Assembly: GCA_964580215.1 (NCBI GenBank)
Contig: CAZOJT010000075.1
Span: forward strand, 1-8,118
Direction: 5' to 3'
Length of the DNA stretch: 8,118 bases
DNA from: SM23-73-3 sp964580215
GTDB lineage: Bacteria; Zixibacteria; MSB-5A5; SM1-73
This document shows positions 1-6,292 of the stretch, in pieces. The position numbers and the translations under genes were made by a program. How positions within the stretch are numbered: position 1 is the first letter of the stretch; each line of letters opens with the position of its first letter. The notes beneath the pieces were generated by a model. The model saw nothing but the letters and a program-made list of their open reading frames with translations, did not search any database and was not told the origin of the DNA.

Positions 1-860
1 GTGTAGCATTTCGGCCTATGTCCAAAATGGTCGAAACAGCGAAACAGATTTCGGCGCGAAACCTTGATGAACGTCTAGTGCTGCCAAGAACGCGGGACGA
101 AGTACGGTTACTGGGCGAAGCTCTTAACGACATGGTGGTGCGAATCGATGAGGCCTTCAAAAGCCAAAGGCAATTTGTGGCTGAAGCGTCCCACGAAATG
201 CGAACCCCGCTTACCATCATTTACAGCGAGCTTGAATATGCAAGACGGTATATCAAAGGGCCAGAGGCTGCTCAAAGCATTGACGTCTCGCTCTCTGAAA
301 TAGATCGTCTTGCACGGATGGCTGATAGACTACTGCTTCTCGCTAAACTCGATGCCTCCCAGCTGGTGCTTCACATGCAGTCAATACGCCTTGATGAACT
401 GCTGGTGGAAAGTATTCAACTTGTGTCAGTCCTTGCATCAAAGAAGGACATCGACATTGTGCTGCATATAGAGAAAGCGGTTGAGCTTCAGGCGGACAAA
501 GAAAGGCTCAAAGCCGTCCTTCTCAATCTCCTTGATAATGCCATAAAGTACTCGCCTCCGAACAGCAAGGTTTCGGTGTCTCTCTCCGCAGGCAGTAGGA
601 CACCGGGAGTAGTGCGCATTGTTATTAAGGACAGTGGGCCCGGCATATCCCAAGCTGAACTTCCTCATATCTTCAAACGGTTCTATCGGGTAAGTAGCGC
701 AAGAGCTGAGAGCACAACCAGGAGCGGTCTGGGGCTCGCTATTGCCAAACATCTGGTTGAACTGCACGGTGGCAGCATCTCCGTCATAAGCAAAATGGGA
801 GAGGGGACGAGTTTTATCGTTGATCTACCGTATATGTCGGACAAACGGAACCAGTCGTAA
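1..860 (+). CDS. Sensor histidine kinase, C-terminal part (HAMP-HisKA-HATPase), 5' truncated by window edge
   Basis: This is the cytoplasmic part of a membrane-bound histidine kinase that would autophosphorylate on His and pass the phosphate to a response regulator. The reading frame is open to the window edge, and the codons before the first ATG (position 18) read VAFRP, which continues a HAMP domain, so that ATG is internal. Counting from it, HAMP covers about residues 1-48. The H-box ASHEMRTPLT carries His59. The N-box LLNLLDNAIKYS has Asn170 and Asn174. G1 is DSGPG (205-209), the F-box is FKRFYR (219-224), G2 is SGLGL (236-240), and a GEGTSF strand follows. All catalytic motifs are intact. 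The HAMP/HisKA wording is closest to CusS-type OmpR-family kinases. The sensor domain and probable partner regulator lie upstream, outside the window. The family call is firm; the signal sensed is unknown. Confidence 0.93.
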   Translation, partial: VAFRPMSKMVETAKQISARNLDERLVLPRTRDEVRLLGEALNDMVVRIDEAFKSQRQFVAEASHEMRTPLTIIYSELEYARRYIKGPEAAQSIDVSLSEIDRLARMADRLLLLAKLDASQLVLHMQSIRLDELLVESIQLVSVLASKKDIDIVLHIEKAVELQADKERLKAVLLNLLDNAIKYSPPNSKVSVSLSAGSRTPGVVRIVIKDSGPGISQAELPHIFKRFYRVSSARAESTTRSGLGLAIAKHLVELHGGSISVISKMGEGTSFIVDLPYMSDKRNQS

Positions 861-937
861 CATCTTACCCCCACTTCTGGGAATCTTAGTTTATTAAGCC
901 ATACAAAAAAATCCATTTTTTTAAATTTAATCCGCCG

Positions 938-960
938 GTTTTCATCTCAGTTTCATTTTG
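938..960 (+). promoter_or_regulatory. Tandem TTTCAT operator upstream of the lipoprotein gene
   Basis: TTTCAT occurs at 940-945 and again at 951-956, an 11-bp period. This is the spacing expected for head-to-tail binding of an OmpR/PhoB-type winged-helix regulator. A closely matching box lies at 1979-2001 in front of the PepSY gene. The partner regulator of the adjacent kinase is the natural candidate binder, but that is inference. I see no convincing -10 hexamer just downstream. Confidence 0.6.
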
Positions 961-997
961 TAGGACGATCTTTTTACCTGAACCTTCAAACCATGAG

Positions 998-1008
998 AAA
1001 GGAGGTGA
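998..1008 (+). promoter_or_regulatory. Strong ribosome binding site for the lipoprotein gene
   Basis: AAAGGAGGTGA is a near-perfect anti-16S match ending 6 nt before the ATG at 1015. It fixes this start and predicts efficient translation. Confidence 0.85.
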
Positions 1009-1014
1009 GAAATC

Positions 1015-1773
1015 ATGACACGCTTTAAACCATTAGGAATAGGTCTTATTACAATAGGCCTTCTCCTTTTAGGAGTAAGTTGCAAACTACACCTTCCAAC
1101 GAATTCGACAGGTTTGTCAAAATCAGCTACGGTAGTGATGAAAGCTTCTGCCGGCTCAAGTGCTGCGTTGAGCAACAGTCCGGTGACTGGTGGTGACTTG
1201 AACATTCAGACTGCCATGATAAATGTCGCCAGGTTCAGAATTGAAGAAAACTCTGGGTTTGACGGGGAACAACAGGGCGAACATAACGATGGAAACAAGG
1301 GAGGCCCGGACAACGAACAGGATGCACAGGATATAATCATGACAGGCCCATATTCTCTGGATATCAGTAACAACGAAGCATTCATCGATTCTGTTGCTGT
1401 GTATCCCGGCACCTTCAGAAAAGTGGATATCACCTTTGCAACCTCCCCATTTAATGGGAAATCAATCGTCATCACCGGTAAGTTTACGCCCACAGGCAGT
1501 GCGGCTATACCCTTCGAGTTGAAATCGGAGTTTTCCAAAGAAATTCAGACGCAGATAGCCGGAAACGGAATAACGGTTGGGAGCAACACATCCGTGCCTA
1601 TTGTAGTAACCTTCAATCTGGCCGAATGGTTCGGCAATGTCAATTTTCAAACGGCTCAGATGGTCAACGGAGCCATTCTCATCGACAATGCCCATAACAC
1701 CAATCTGCTGTCCGCTTTTGAATCAAATCTTTCGGCGCAAGCAGAGATGGAAGATCATAGTGGTGAGAAGTAG
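1015..1773 (+). CDS. Probable exported lipoprotein with acidic insert, DUF4382-like
   Basis: This 252-aa protein has a short basic N-terminus, a hydrophobic stretch at residues 7-21 and Cys23 in the context LGVSC. That is a slightly non-canonical lipobox (Gly rather than Leu at -3), so lipidation is likely but not certain. After an Ala/Ser-rich segment, a beta-rich body begins near residue 58. It is interrupted at about 80-106 by a low-complexity Asp/Glu/Asn/Gly/Gln stretch that could be a flexible or cation-binding loop. The remainder (YSLDISNNEAFIDSV, then VYPGTFRKVDITF) resembles the DUF4382 type of secreted beta-sandwich proteins, but I hold that match loosely. The gene stands alone between the upstream operator and a downstream hairpin, so it is probably monocistronic and controlled by the neighbouring kinase system. 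I do not recognise a specific function. Confidence 0.75.
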   Translation: MTRFKPLGIGLITIGLLLLGVSCKLHLPTNSTGLSKSATVVMKASAGSSAALSNSPVTGGDLNIQTAMINVARFRIEENSGFDGEQQGEHNDGNKGGPDNEQDAQDIIMTGPYSLDISNNEAFIDSVAVYPGTFRKVDITFATSPFNGKSIVITGKFTPTGSAAIPFELKSEFSKEIQTQIAGNGITVGSNTSVPIVVTFNLAEWFGNVNFQTAQMVNGAILIDNAHNTNLLSAFESNLSAQAEMEDHSGEK

Positions 1774-1829
1774 ATGTGATTTAGCTGGAGTATTAAACAC
1801 ACTGCTGGCTGTTCCGAACAGTACTTGAA

Positions 1830-1859
1830 TTAGGGAGGGTCTACGCCGACCCTCCCTAA
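1830..1859 (+). terminator. Hairpin, probable terminator after the lipoprotein gene
   Basis: A perfect inverted repeat pairs 1830-1841 (TTAGGGAGGGTC) with 1848-1859 around a 6-nt loop TACGCC. It starts 57 nt after the lipoprotein stop codon. No T-run follows (the next bases are AATCATAATA), so it is not a textbook intrinsic terminator. It could also be an RNA-stabilising 3' stem. Confidence 0.6.
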
Positions 1860-1978
1860 ATCATAATATGGCTGAGCCTGATCCTGTTTTAACACTTTAG
1901 AGAGTGAGTTAGGTTACGACATTCCCAGATATTGCCAGCAAATCAAAAATTTTATGATTTTTTTGAAATCTTCTTTTG

Positions 1979-2001
1979 ATTTTCATCTGGGCTTCATGTT
2001 A
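1979..2001 (+). promoter_or_regulatory. Second copy of the tandem (T/C)TTCAT operator, upstream of the PepSY gene
   Basis: TTTCAT (1981-1986) and CTTCAT (1992-1997) sit 11 bp apart. The flanks also match the box at 938-960, giving the shared pattern TTTTCATCTnnGnTTCATnTT. AT-rich hexamers that could serve as a -10 follow at 2009-2014 (TAATAT) or 2012-2017 (TATTAT). The repeat would therefore overlap the -35 region, as is usual for activation by OmpR-family regulators. Confidence 0.65.
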
Positions 2002-2052
2002 CAATTCGTAATATTATCAGAAATGAATGGAAAATCTTTAACCCTTAAACCT

Positions 2053-2060
2053 AAGGAGGT
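2053..2060 (+). promoter_or_regulatory. Strong ribosome binding site that decides the PepSY gene start
   Basis: AAGGAGGT lies 5 nt before the ATG at 2066. It shows that translation starts here with the MKKK signal/anchor segment, and not at ATG 2218 inside the first PepSY domain. This exposes the frameshift between the two. Confidence 0.85.
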
Positions 2061-2065
2061 TTAAA

Positions 2066-2815
2066 ATGAAGAAAAAAGTCGTTGCGATAATCGTGGTTGT
2101 AGCAGCGATTCTGGTGGCAGGGCTGGCGCATGTAAACTACGTCAGGGCGAGGGGTAATGAAAACTTCAGTCCGCTTCCATCCAGGTAAGACACGACCACG
2201 AGGGCGAATTCGCAGGAATGGCGAAGATCGGTCTTCAGCAAGCGATCAACACGGCTCTTACTCGAGCTAATGGCAAACTCTTGAGGGCGGAATTGGGAAA
2301 CGAAAATGGATTTTTGGTCTATGACATTGAAATCGTTGAAGCCGACCAATCCATAACTGGCGTTAAGGTTGATGCGGGGAAAGGGGACGTTCTGCTTGTT
2401 TCCAAAGATAGTGTCGACCAGTCAGAGGATGAGAACATCGAAAATGACAGCCATGAAGGAGAGGAGCAGAACAATGGCGGGGACGATGAAAACCAAGAGG
2501 GTGACAATGACCAGGGCGAAAACAGCAATGGAGTCAAATCCGGGTCGATTCAAGTGAAGTCTGATCATGAATGGGACTACACCGGAATGGCGGCTATCAG
2601 TTATCAGCAGGCAATCAAAGCGGCCCTCAATCAGGTTACTGGTAAGGTAATCAAAGTGGAGTTGGAGAACGAAAACGGATTTTTAGTCTACGGTGTCGAA
2701 GTCGTTGGCTCCGATAATTCCATCACTGACGTCAAGGTTGATGCGGGAAACGGGCATGTTTTGATCAGTTCTAAAGATCAAGCAGATGGTCACCAGGGCA
2801 TGGGTTCTGAAGATT
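2066..2815 (+). pseudogene. Membrane-anchored protein with two PepSY domains; one-base frameshift, 3' end lost in assembly gap
   Basis: From ATG 2066 the frame encodes a basic start and a hydrophobic segment (VVAIIVVVAAILVAGLA), then stops at TAA 2186 after 40 residues. The PepSY domains lie in the next frame, which is open from 2161 into the N gap. Domain 1 runs about 2176-2409 and domain 2 about 2545-2778. They align without gaps at roughly 60% identity by hand count and share NENGFLVY and VKVDAG motifs. A linker of about 45 residues, rich in Asp, Glu, Asn and Gly, separates them. Frame 2 must switch between the TGA at 2158 and the TAA at 2186. One extra A in the AAAA run at 2160-2163 would restore a continuous protein reading NEKLQSASIQV. 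PepSY domains are small periplasmic modules thought to inhibit proteases or sense envelope state. This may be a real pseudogene or a consensus error. The C-terminus is unknown. Confidence 0.8.
2176..2778 (+). repeat. Internal tandem duplication of the PepSY domain
   Basis: The units 2176-2409 and 2545-2778 have a constant 369-nt offset with no indels. At protein level 47 of 78 aligned positions are identical by eye. The interval between them is the acidic linker. Confidence 0.85.
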
Positions 2816-2915
2816 NNNNNNNNNNNNNNNNNNNNNNNNNNNNNNNNNNNNNNNNNNNNNNNNNNNNNNNNNNNNNNNNNNNNNNNNNNNNNNNNNNNNN
2901 NNNNNNNNNNNNNNN
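2816..2915. other. Assembly gap (100 N)
   Basis: There are exactly 100 N, the conventional placeholder for a gap of unknown length. It hides the end of the PepSY gene and any terminator or promoter before the ABC operon. The frame happens to stay open across it, which would give a false PepSY-ABC fusion. Confidence 0.98.
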
Positions 2916-2937
2916 GAGAGACATTGGGGAGATTGAG

Positions 2938-3852
2938 ATGAAAGTGATTGAAATCGATGGTCTTAAGAAATCATTTGATGGCAAAATTGCTCTAGATGGT
3001 GTATCAATGACGGTTAACCAGGGAGACATCTATGGCTTTCTGGGGCCGAACGGTTCAGGTAAAACCACCACCCTGCGCATTGTTTTGGGCATTTTACCTG
3101 CCGATGAGGGCAAAATATCCGTTCTGGGCAAAGACCTTTCCTCATGGGGGAATGAATTGGGGTATAAGGTCAACGCCTTGCCGGAATCTCACGGATTTTA
3201 CGGATGGATGGATGCAGCAGACTATCTGAGATTCTTTGGAAAACTGTATGGCATACAATTGACAGTAGGTGACTGTCGATCGCGGTTAAGTCAGGTGGGA
3301 TTGGATCCCAAGAACCTTCTCCCCATCAGCACATTCTCAAGAGGGATGAAACAGCGCCTGGGTATTGCTCGATCCATGATTAATGCTCCAGAAATTTTGC
3401 TCTTAGATGAACCAACCAATGGTCTTGACCCGCGTGGAAGACGAAATATCCATGACCTTCTACTTCATCTCAATACAGAAAATGGTATAACGATGATTAT
3501 TTCCACCCATATTCTGGATGATGTTGAGCGTCTCTGCAATCGCATTGCAATCCTTAATCGCGGAAAGATTCGCTATGAAGGGGCATTGGCCGACAGTTCA
3601 AGTAGAGATTGCATCCGGTATCATTTTCGTGTCGAGGATGCACAATCGATCTCTTCTGATTGGAACATTCCGGGTATTTCCGTAGTTGAGAGCAGAGAAG
3701 ATCGATTGGTATGTCAGATAGATGGCTTGTCTCCAGCACACGCCATCAAATCTCTCATAGAGGCTGGGATGCCGATTGCGGAAGCAGAGCAAATTACAGG
3801 AGGGCTTGAAGAAATCTACTTCGCTTATACGAGGGGAGCGACCGATGAGTAG
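2938..3852 (+). CDS. ABC transporter ATP-binding protein (ABC-2/Nat-type)
   Basis: This 304-aa cytoplasmic ATPase powers the permease encoded next to it. The start ATG 2938 is chosen because GGGGAG at 2926-2931 is a well-spaced ribosome site and the protein then opens with the usual first strand, IEIDGLKKSF. Motifs by residue: Walker A GPNGSGKT (36-43); a Q-loop region of the form LPESHGFYGWM (81-91), with Glu in place of Gln as is common in this subfamily; signature FSRGMKQR (133-140); Walker B LLLLDEPTNGLDP (about 153-165); and the H-loop His191. The C-terminal 90 residues resemble the accessory domain of CcmA/NatA-type ATPases. The stop overlaps the permease start by 8 nt, so the two are translationally coupled. 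The substrate cannot be read from sequence; such pairs often act in export or envelope maintenance. Confidence 0.93.
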   Translation: MKVIEIDGLKKSFDGKIALDGVSMTVNQGDIYGFLGPNGSGKTTTLRIVLGILPADEGKISVLGKDLSSWGNELGYKVNALPESHGFYGWMDAADYLRFFGKLYGIQLTVGDCRSRLSQVGLDPKNLLPISTFSRGMKQRLGIARSMINAPEILLLDEPTNGLDPRGRRNIHDLLLHLNTENGITMIISTHILDDVERLCNRIAILNRGKIRYEGALADSSSRDCIRYHFRVEDAQSISSDWNIPGISVVESREDRLVCQIDGLSPAHAIKSLIEAGMPIAEAEQITGGLEEIYFAYTRGATDE

Positions 3853-4597
3853 TTTATCTGTCTTAATTAAGAAGGAATGTGCAGAGGACATTTTATCCTC
3901 TCGCTCGATTTATTTCTTCCTGTTTGCCAGCGGGCTTATGAGCATCTTCGCAGTTTTGCTTATCACCAACAGAGAGTTGAGCCTTTTGGATAACGCTCAA
4001 GCCGTATATAAGATGACCACGATCGTTTTGGCTCTGGCGTCGCTGGTCACAATTCTACAGGGTAGTGATGGTTTTGCCGGAGAACGCGATCGAGAAACGC
4101 TGGAAATTCTGTTTCTGTCTCCTTTAAGCAGGAAAGGGCTAGCGTTTGCCAAACTGGGGCGAATACTGTTTTCCTGGCTTGTTCTCTTCGCTCTTTCGAT
4201 TCCTTATCTGTGGGCGGTGGGCAGCACAGGGCAGAACCTCTGGCCTTCAATCTATATTCTCTTCATAACCGGAACATTATTGGTCCTCGCTCTGGGTGGA
4301 ATCGCATTGATTGTATCAGCAAGAACGGCAACATTGAAAAGCGCATTGTTCATTAGCGTAATCGTTTTCCTGATACTTGGAAGCCCGGCTGTACTTGGTG
4401 CCTCCTTAAGGCAAACCGGGATTGGCAAAATGATTGACTTGGTGGATCCTTTTATGGATGCGCTGAACACAATTGACAGTGTGGTAATTGACAGCCAAGG
4501 GTTTGATTTTCAAGTTCTCAGGCTGGGAATCATGGCACTATATGCTTTGATCGTGCTTTGGTTTCTTAATGTTGCTTCAAGGAGAATTAGATTATGA
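3845..4597 (+). CDS. ABC-2 type transporter permease
   Basis: This 250-aa inner-membrane protein has six predicted helices, at about residues 22-41, 56-72, 107-126, 135-157, 166-186 and 226-244. Between helices 2 and 3 lies the hallmark segment DGFAGERDRETLEILFLSPL, seen in ABC-2 permeases of the NosY/GldF kind, where it forms the coupling region for the ATPase. I chose ATG 3845 over an upstream in-frame ATG at 3776. GAGGGGAG at 3831-3838 precedes 3845 with good spacing, the upstream extension would overlap the ATPase by 77 nt, and the protein then starts at the usual LIKKE motif. It overlaps the ATPase by 8 nt upstream and the next gene by an ATGA junction downstream. Confidence 0.92.
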   Translation: MSSLSVLIKKECAEDILSSRSIYFFLFASGLMSIFAVLLITNRELSLLDNAQAVYKMTTIVLALASLVTILQGSDGFAGERDRETLEILFLSPLSRKGLAFAKLGRILFSWLVLFALSIPYLWAVGSTGQNLWPSIYILFITGTLLVLALGGIALIVSARTATLKSALFISVIVFLILGSPAVLGASLRQTGIGKMIDLVDPFMDALNTIDSVVIDSQGFDFQVLRLGIMALYALIVLWFLNVASRRIRL

Positions 4598-5136
4598 TAA
4601 AAGGCATTTTGAGCAACCCAATCCTGGTAATGACAGTTATATTGTTTTCCTCATGCACGGTTTTTGCAAAAGGTACTTCTCCAATTCAGGTAATACTGCA
4701 ACGTCCGGTCGGAACACTAAGGATGGGTGACACTCCGAAGTTCACTGGTATTGTGACCAATTCAGGTCAGCACACCAAAGAGAGACTTATAGTTTATCTG
4801 TCATTGGTATCGCTGGAGCCAGGGAATGAGCATCCGGTGGACCTTGAGGATTGGTCAGCCCAGAAAGCCCTTCGCATTGACTCATTGTTACCCGGCCAGG
4901 TCAATACGCACGATTGGGGGATGCGACTCATACAATCGGGAAAATATGGAGTGGCTTTGACCGTTGTCAACCCCAGGGAGAAGAAACCAGTGGTGAGCGA
5001 CCTTGTCCCGTTCGATGTCCAGCGCAAGCCCATGTTATCGGTAAGCCGAATTTTCCCTGTAGCTTTAGGAGAACCGGTGGCGCTTTTGATGCTGTTTGGA
5101 TTGATTCTTGTTGCGCAACGAAAAGGCAAACTGTAG
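4594..5136 (+). CDS. Exported, C-terminally membrane-anchored protein of the ABC operon, unknown function
   Basis: This 180-aa protein has a signal peptide (hydrophobic core about residues 9-20, likely cleavage after VFA at 25). A beta-rich periplasmic domain follows at about 28-150, and a C-terminal helix (LGEPVALLMLFGLILVAQ) ends in the basic tail RKGKL. The topology is therefore a periplasmic domain held to the inner membrane with a short cytoplasmic tail. The domain layout (IVTNSG in an early strand, then LLPGQVNTHDW, then GKYGVALTV) is typical of Ig-like or CARDB-like folds, but I recognise no named family. Its ATG shares the ATGA junction with the permease stop and has AAGGAGA at 4579-4585, so it is co-translated with the transporter. 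It is probably an accessory or periplasmic partner of the pump (inference). Confidence 0.82.
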   Translation: MIKGILSNPILVMTVILFSSCTVFAKGTSPIQVILQRPVGTLRMGDTPKFTGIVTNSGQHTKERLIVYLSLVSLEPGNEHPVDLEDWSAQKALRIDSLLPGQVNTHDWGMRLIQSGKYGVALTVVNPREKKPVVSDLVPFDVQRKPMLSVSRIFPVALGEPVALLMLFGLILVAQRKGKL

Positions 5137-5145
5137 AATTATGTG

Positions 5146-5338
5146 ATGCTGAGAAGTATTTCTGAATCGATAAGTGCACTTCTTACCTCACCCAATTCAG
5201 CTTCTAATGAACCGTGTGCTATCCGGTGGCAGGCACTGACAATAATAATGGTGGCTTATGTTTTGATCCTCAGGCTGGTTTTTCATCGACCCTTATAGAT
5301 TTACTCCCTGAAGAAGCCACTACTGAAACTATGCCCAG
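5146..5338 (+). pseudogene. Decayed N-terminal fragment of a GT39/ArnT-type glycosyltransferase
   Basis: From ATG 5146 a frame runs 50 codons to TAG 5296 and contains a hydrophobic helix (ALTIIMVAYVLILRLVF). The next frame then reads IDLLPEEA at 5295-5318, and a third frame reads Y, stop, NYAQ at 5321-5338. Restoring one base after 5292, one base after 5318, and reading TGA 5324 as a mutated TGG gives LILRLVFHRP, then IDLLPEEAYYWNYAQ. This closely matches the conserved first periplasmic loop of GT39-family lipid-linked-sugar transferases (an I-E-L-L-P-E-E-A-Y-Y-W type motif). After NYAQ the similarity ends and the leader of the PAP2 gene begins, so most of the roughly 500-aa protein is gone. 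Alternatively, a short ORF in the middle frame (to TGA 5358) could be real and coupled to PAP2, but the motif match argues for a remnant. Confidence 0.55.
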
Positions 5339-5356
5339 CTTAAGGAGCAGGTTGAG

Positions 5357-6223
5357 ATGATGCTGTCAGTTTGCCATATTACCAAGCCGCGCAAGGTTCC
5401 GGCAATTCTTGCGACGGTAGTCATTATGATGGCTGCATGTCAAAGTTACGGAGCGACAAAAAGCACCTTTGCTAACCACAGCGCAGACAGTCTATTGAGT
5501 CCGATCTACAGCTCATTCGTAATCAAATCATGTCAAAAGGCAGCAGATGGCACTGACCTTCCGTCTAATTGTCGCTCGTTTGTTTTGGCCGAGTTGCGGG
5601 ATGACATCATGTATTTGCTAAAACAGCCCGATTTCTATCTGGTTGTCGGAGGTCTAACCATCGCCCCGTCTGCTTTCGAGAACGAATCCCTAGATTTGAA
5701 TAGAAAGTGGGTAAACTCGCAAAGTGCCGATTGGTTCTTTGAATTTGGCGATGCCATGGGAAGCGCATTGGTTCCTTTAGTAGTTTCCTTTGGCTCGTAT
5801 TCGTTAGGAAAAATTGAGCATTCACCTGAAGCCGAATCCTTCGGTTCTGACCTGTTGCGTACGGAGGCTATCAATGGTTTGCTCACAGTTGCATTCAAAG
5901 CTGGCATTAACCGCAAGCGTCCCGATGGCACTCGGTATAGCTATCCATCCGGACACACCTCGACAGCCTTTACAAGCGCGGGAGTCATCTACACCCACTT
6001 TGGTCCTGTCTGGGGCTTACCAGCTTATGTAATAGCATCCTATGTTGGACTCTCTCGACTCCAAGAAAACAAGCATTATCTGACCGATGTGATTGGCGGC
6101 GCCATTCTCGGCGGCTACGTTGCCTATAAGGTGACACATAAGAGAAGGAAAGCGTCAAGTCCCAGTATATCACCTTTTGTAACAGGCAAGACCTTTGGTG
6201 CTCGCCTGGCGATAAGTTTTTAG
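5357..6223 (+). CDS. Exported PAP2-family phosphatase
   Basis: This 288-aa type 2 phosphatidic-acid phosphatase hydrolyses phosphomonoesters of lipids such as undecaprenyl pyrophosphate, phosphatidylglycerophosphate or lipid A. All three active-site motifs are intact: K181-x6-R188-P189 (KAGINRKRP), S198-G-H200 in YPSGHTSTAF, and S233-R234-x5-H240-x3-D244 (SRLQENKHYLTD). The N-terminus has a hydrophobic export signal (about residues 14-27). Cys28 after MMAA could make it a lipoprotein, or cleavage could fall after YGA. The catalytic core has only moderately hydrophobic helices. The C-terminal tail ends in a strand-like segment finishing in Phe, as in outer-membrane-associated proteins. AAGGAG at 5342-5347 supports ATG 5357; ATG 5360 is an alternative. 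It follows the GT39 remnant, which hints at surface-glycolipid chemistry; the true substrate is not readable. Confidence 0.92.
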   Translation: MMLSVCHITKPRKVPAILATVVIMMAACQSYGATKSTFANHSADSLLSPIYSSFVIKSCQKAADGTDLPSNCRSFVLAELRDDIMYLLKQPDFYLVVGGLTIAPSAFENESLDLNRKWVNSQSADWFFEFGDAMGSALVPLVVSFGSYSLGKIEHSPEAESFGSDLLRTEAINGLLTVAFKAGINRKRPDGTRYSYPSGHTSTAFTSAGVIYTHFGPVWGLPAYVIASYVGLSRLQENKHYLTDVIGGAILGGYVAYKVTHKRRKASSPSISPFVTGKTFGARLAISF

Positions 6224-6292
6224 GGGTGACTGATAGGGTTAGCTAAGAGGGCTAGAACTTTCTTTGCAACACATTTCTTAAGAATCCCCGAG
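6224..6292. other. Convergent intergenic spacer between PAP2 and beta-barrel genes
   Basis: This 69-nt stretch separates two convergent stops. It holds only weak pairing (GTTAGC/GCTAGAAC around 6239-6258, and TTCTTAAGAA). No clear bidirectional terminator is visible. Confidence 0.5.

Noticed and set aside
905..922. AAAAAAAT-CC-ATTTTTTT inverted repeat after the kinase
   Set aside because: The loop is only 2 nt and the pairing is all A-T in an AT-rich promoter region. It is more likely an upstream A/T tract than a terminator.
993..1028. Eleven-codon ORF (MRKEVRNHDTL) overlapping the lipoprotein start
   Set aside because: It is very short, has no ribosome site of its own and contains the lipoprotein's Shine-Dalgarno. 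Nothing supports a leader peptide.
2066..2190. Programmed frameshifting as explanation for the PepSY break
   Set aside because: An A4 run is too short for typical transcriptional slippage, and I see no slippery heptamer with a downstream stem at the site.
3776..3844. Upstream in-frame ATG for the permease
   Set aside because: It would overlap the ATPase by 77 nt and add a hydrophilic tail that is simply the ATPase end in another frame. ATG 3845 has the ribosome site and starts at the family motif.
5279..5287. TTTTTCATC upstream of PAP2 as a third operator copy
   Set aside because: Only one half-site is present with no second TTCAT 11 bp away, and it lies inside the GT39 remnant.
6239..6258. 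Weak hairpin in the PAP2/beta-barrel convergent spacer
   Set aside because: The stem is short and mismatched with no clear T-run, so it is not enough to call a terminator.
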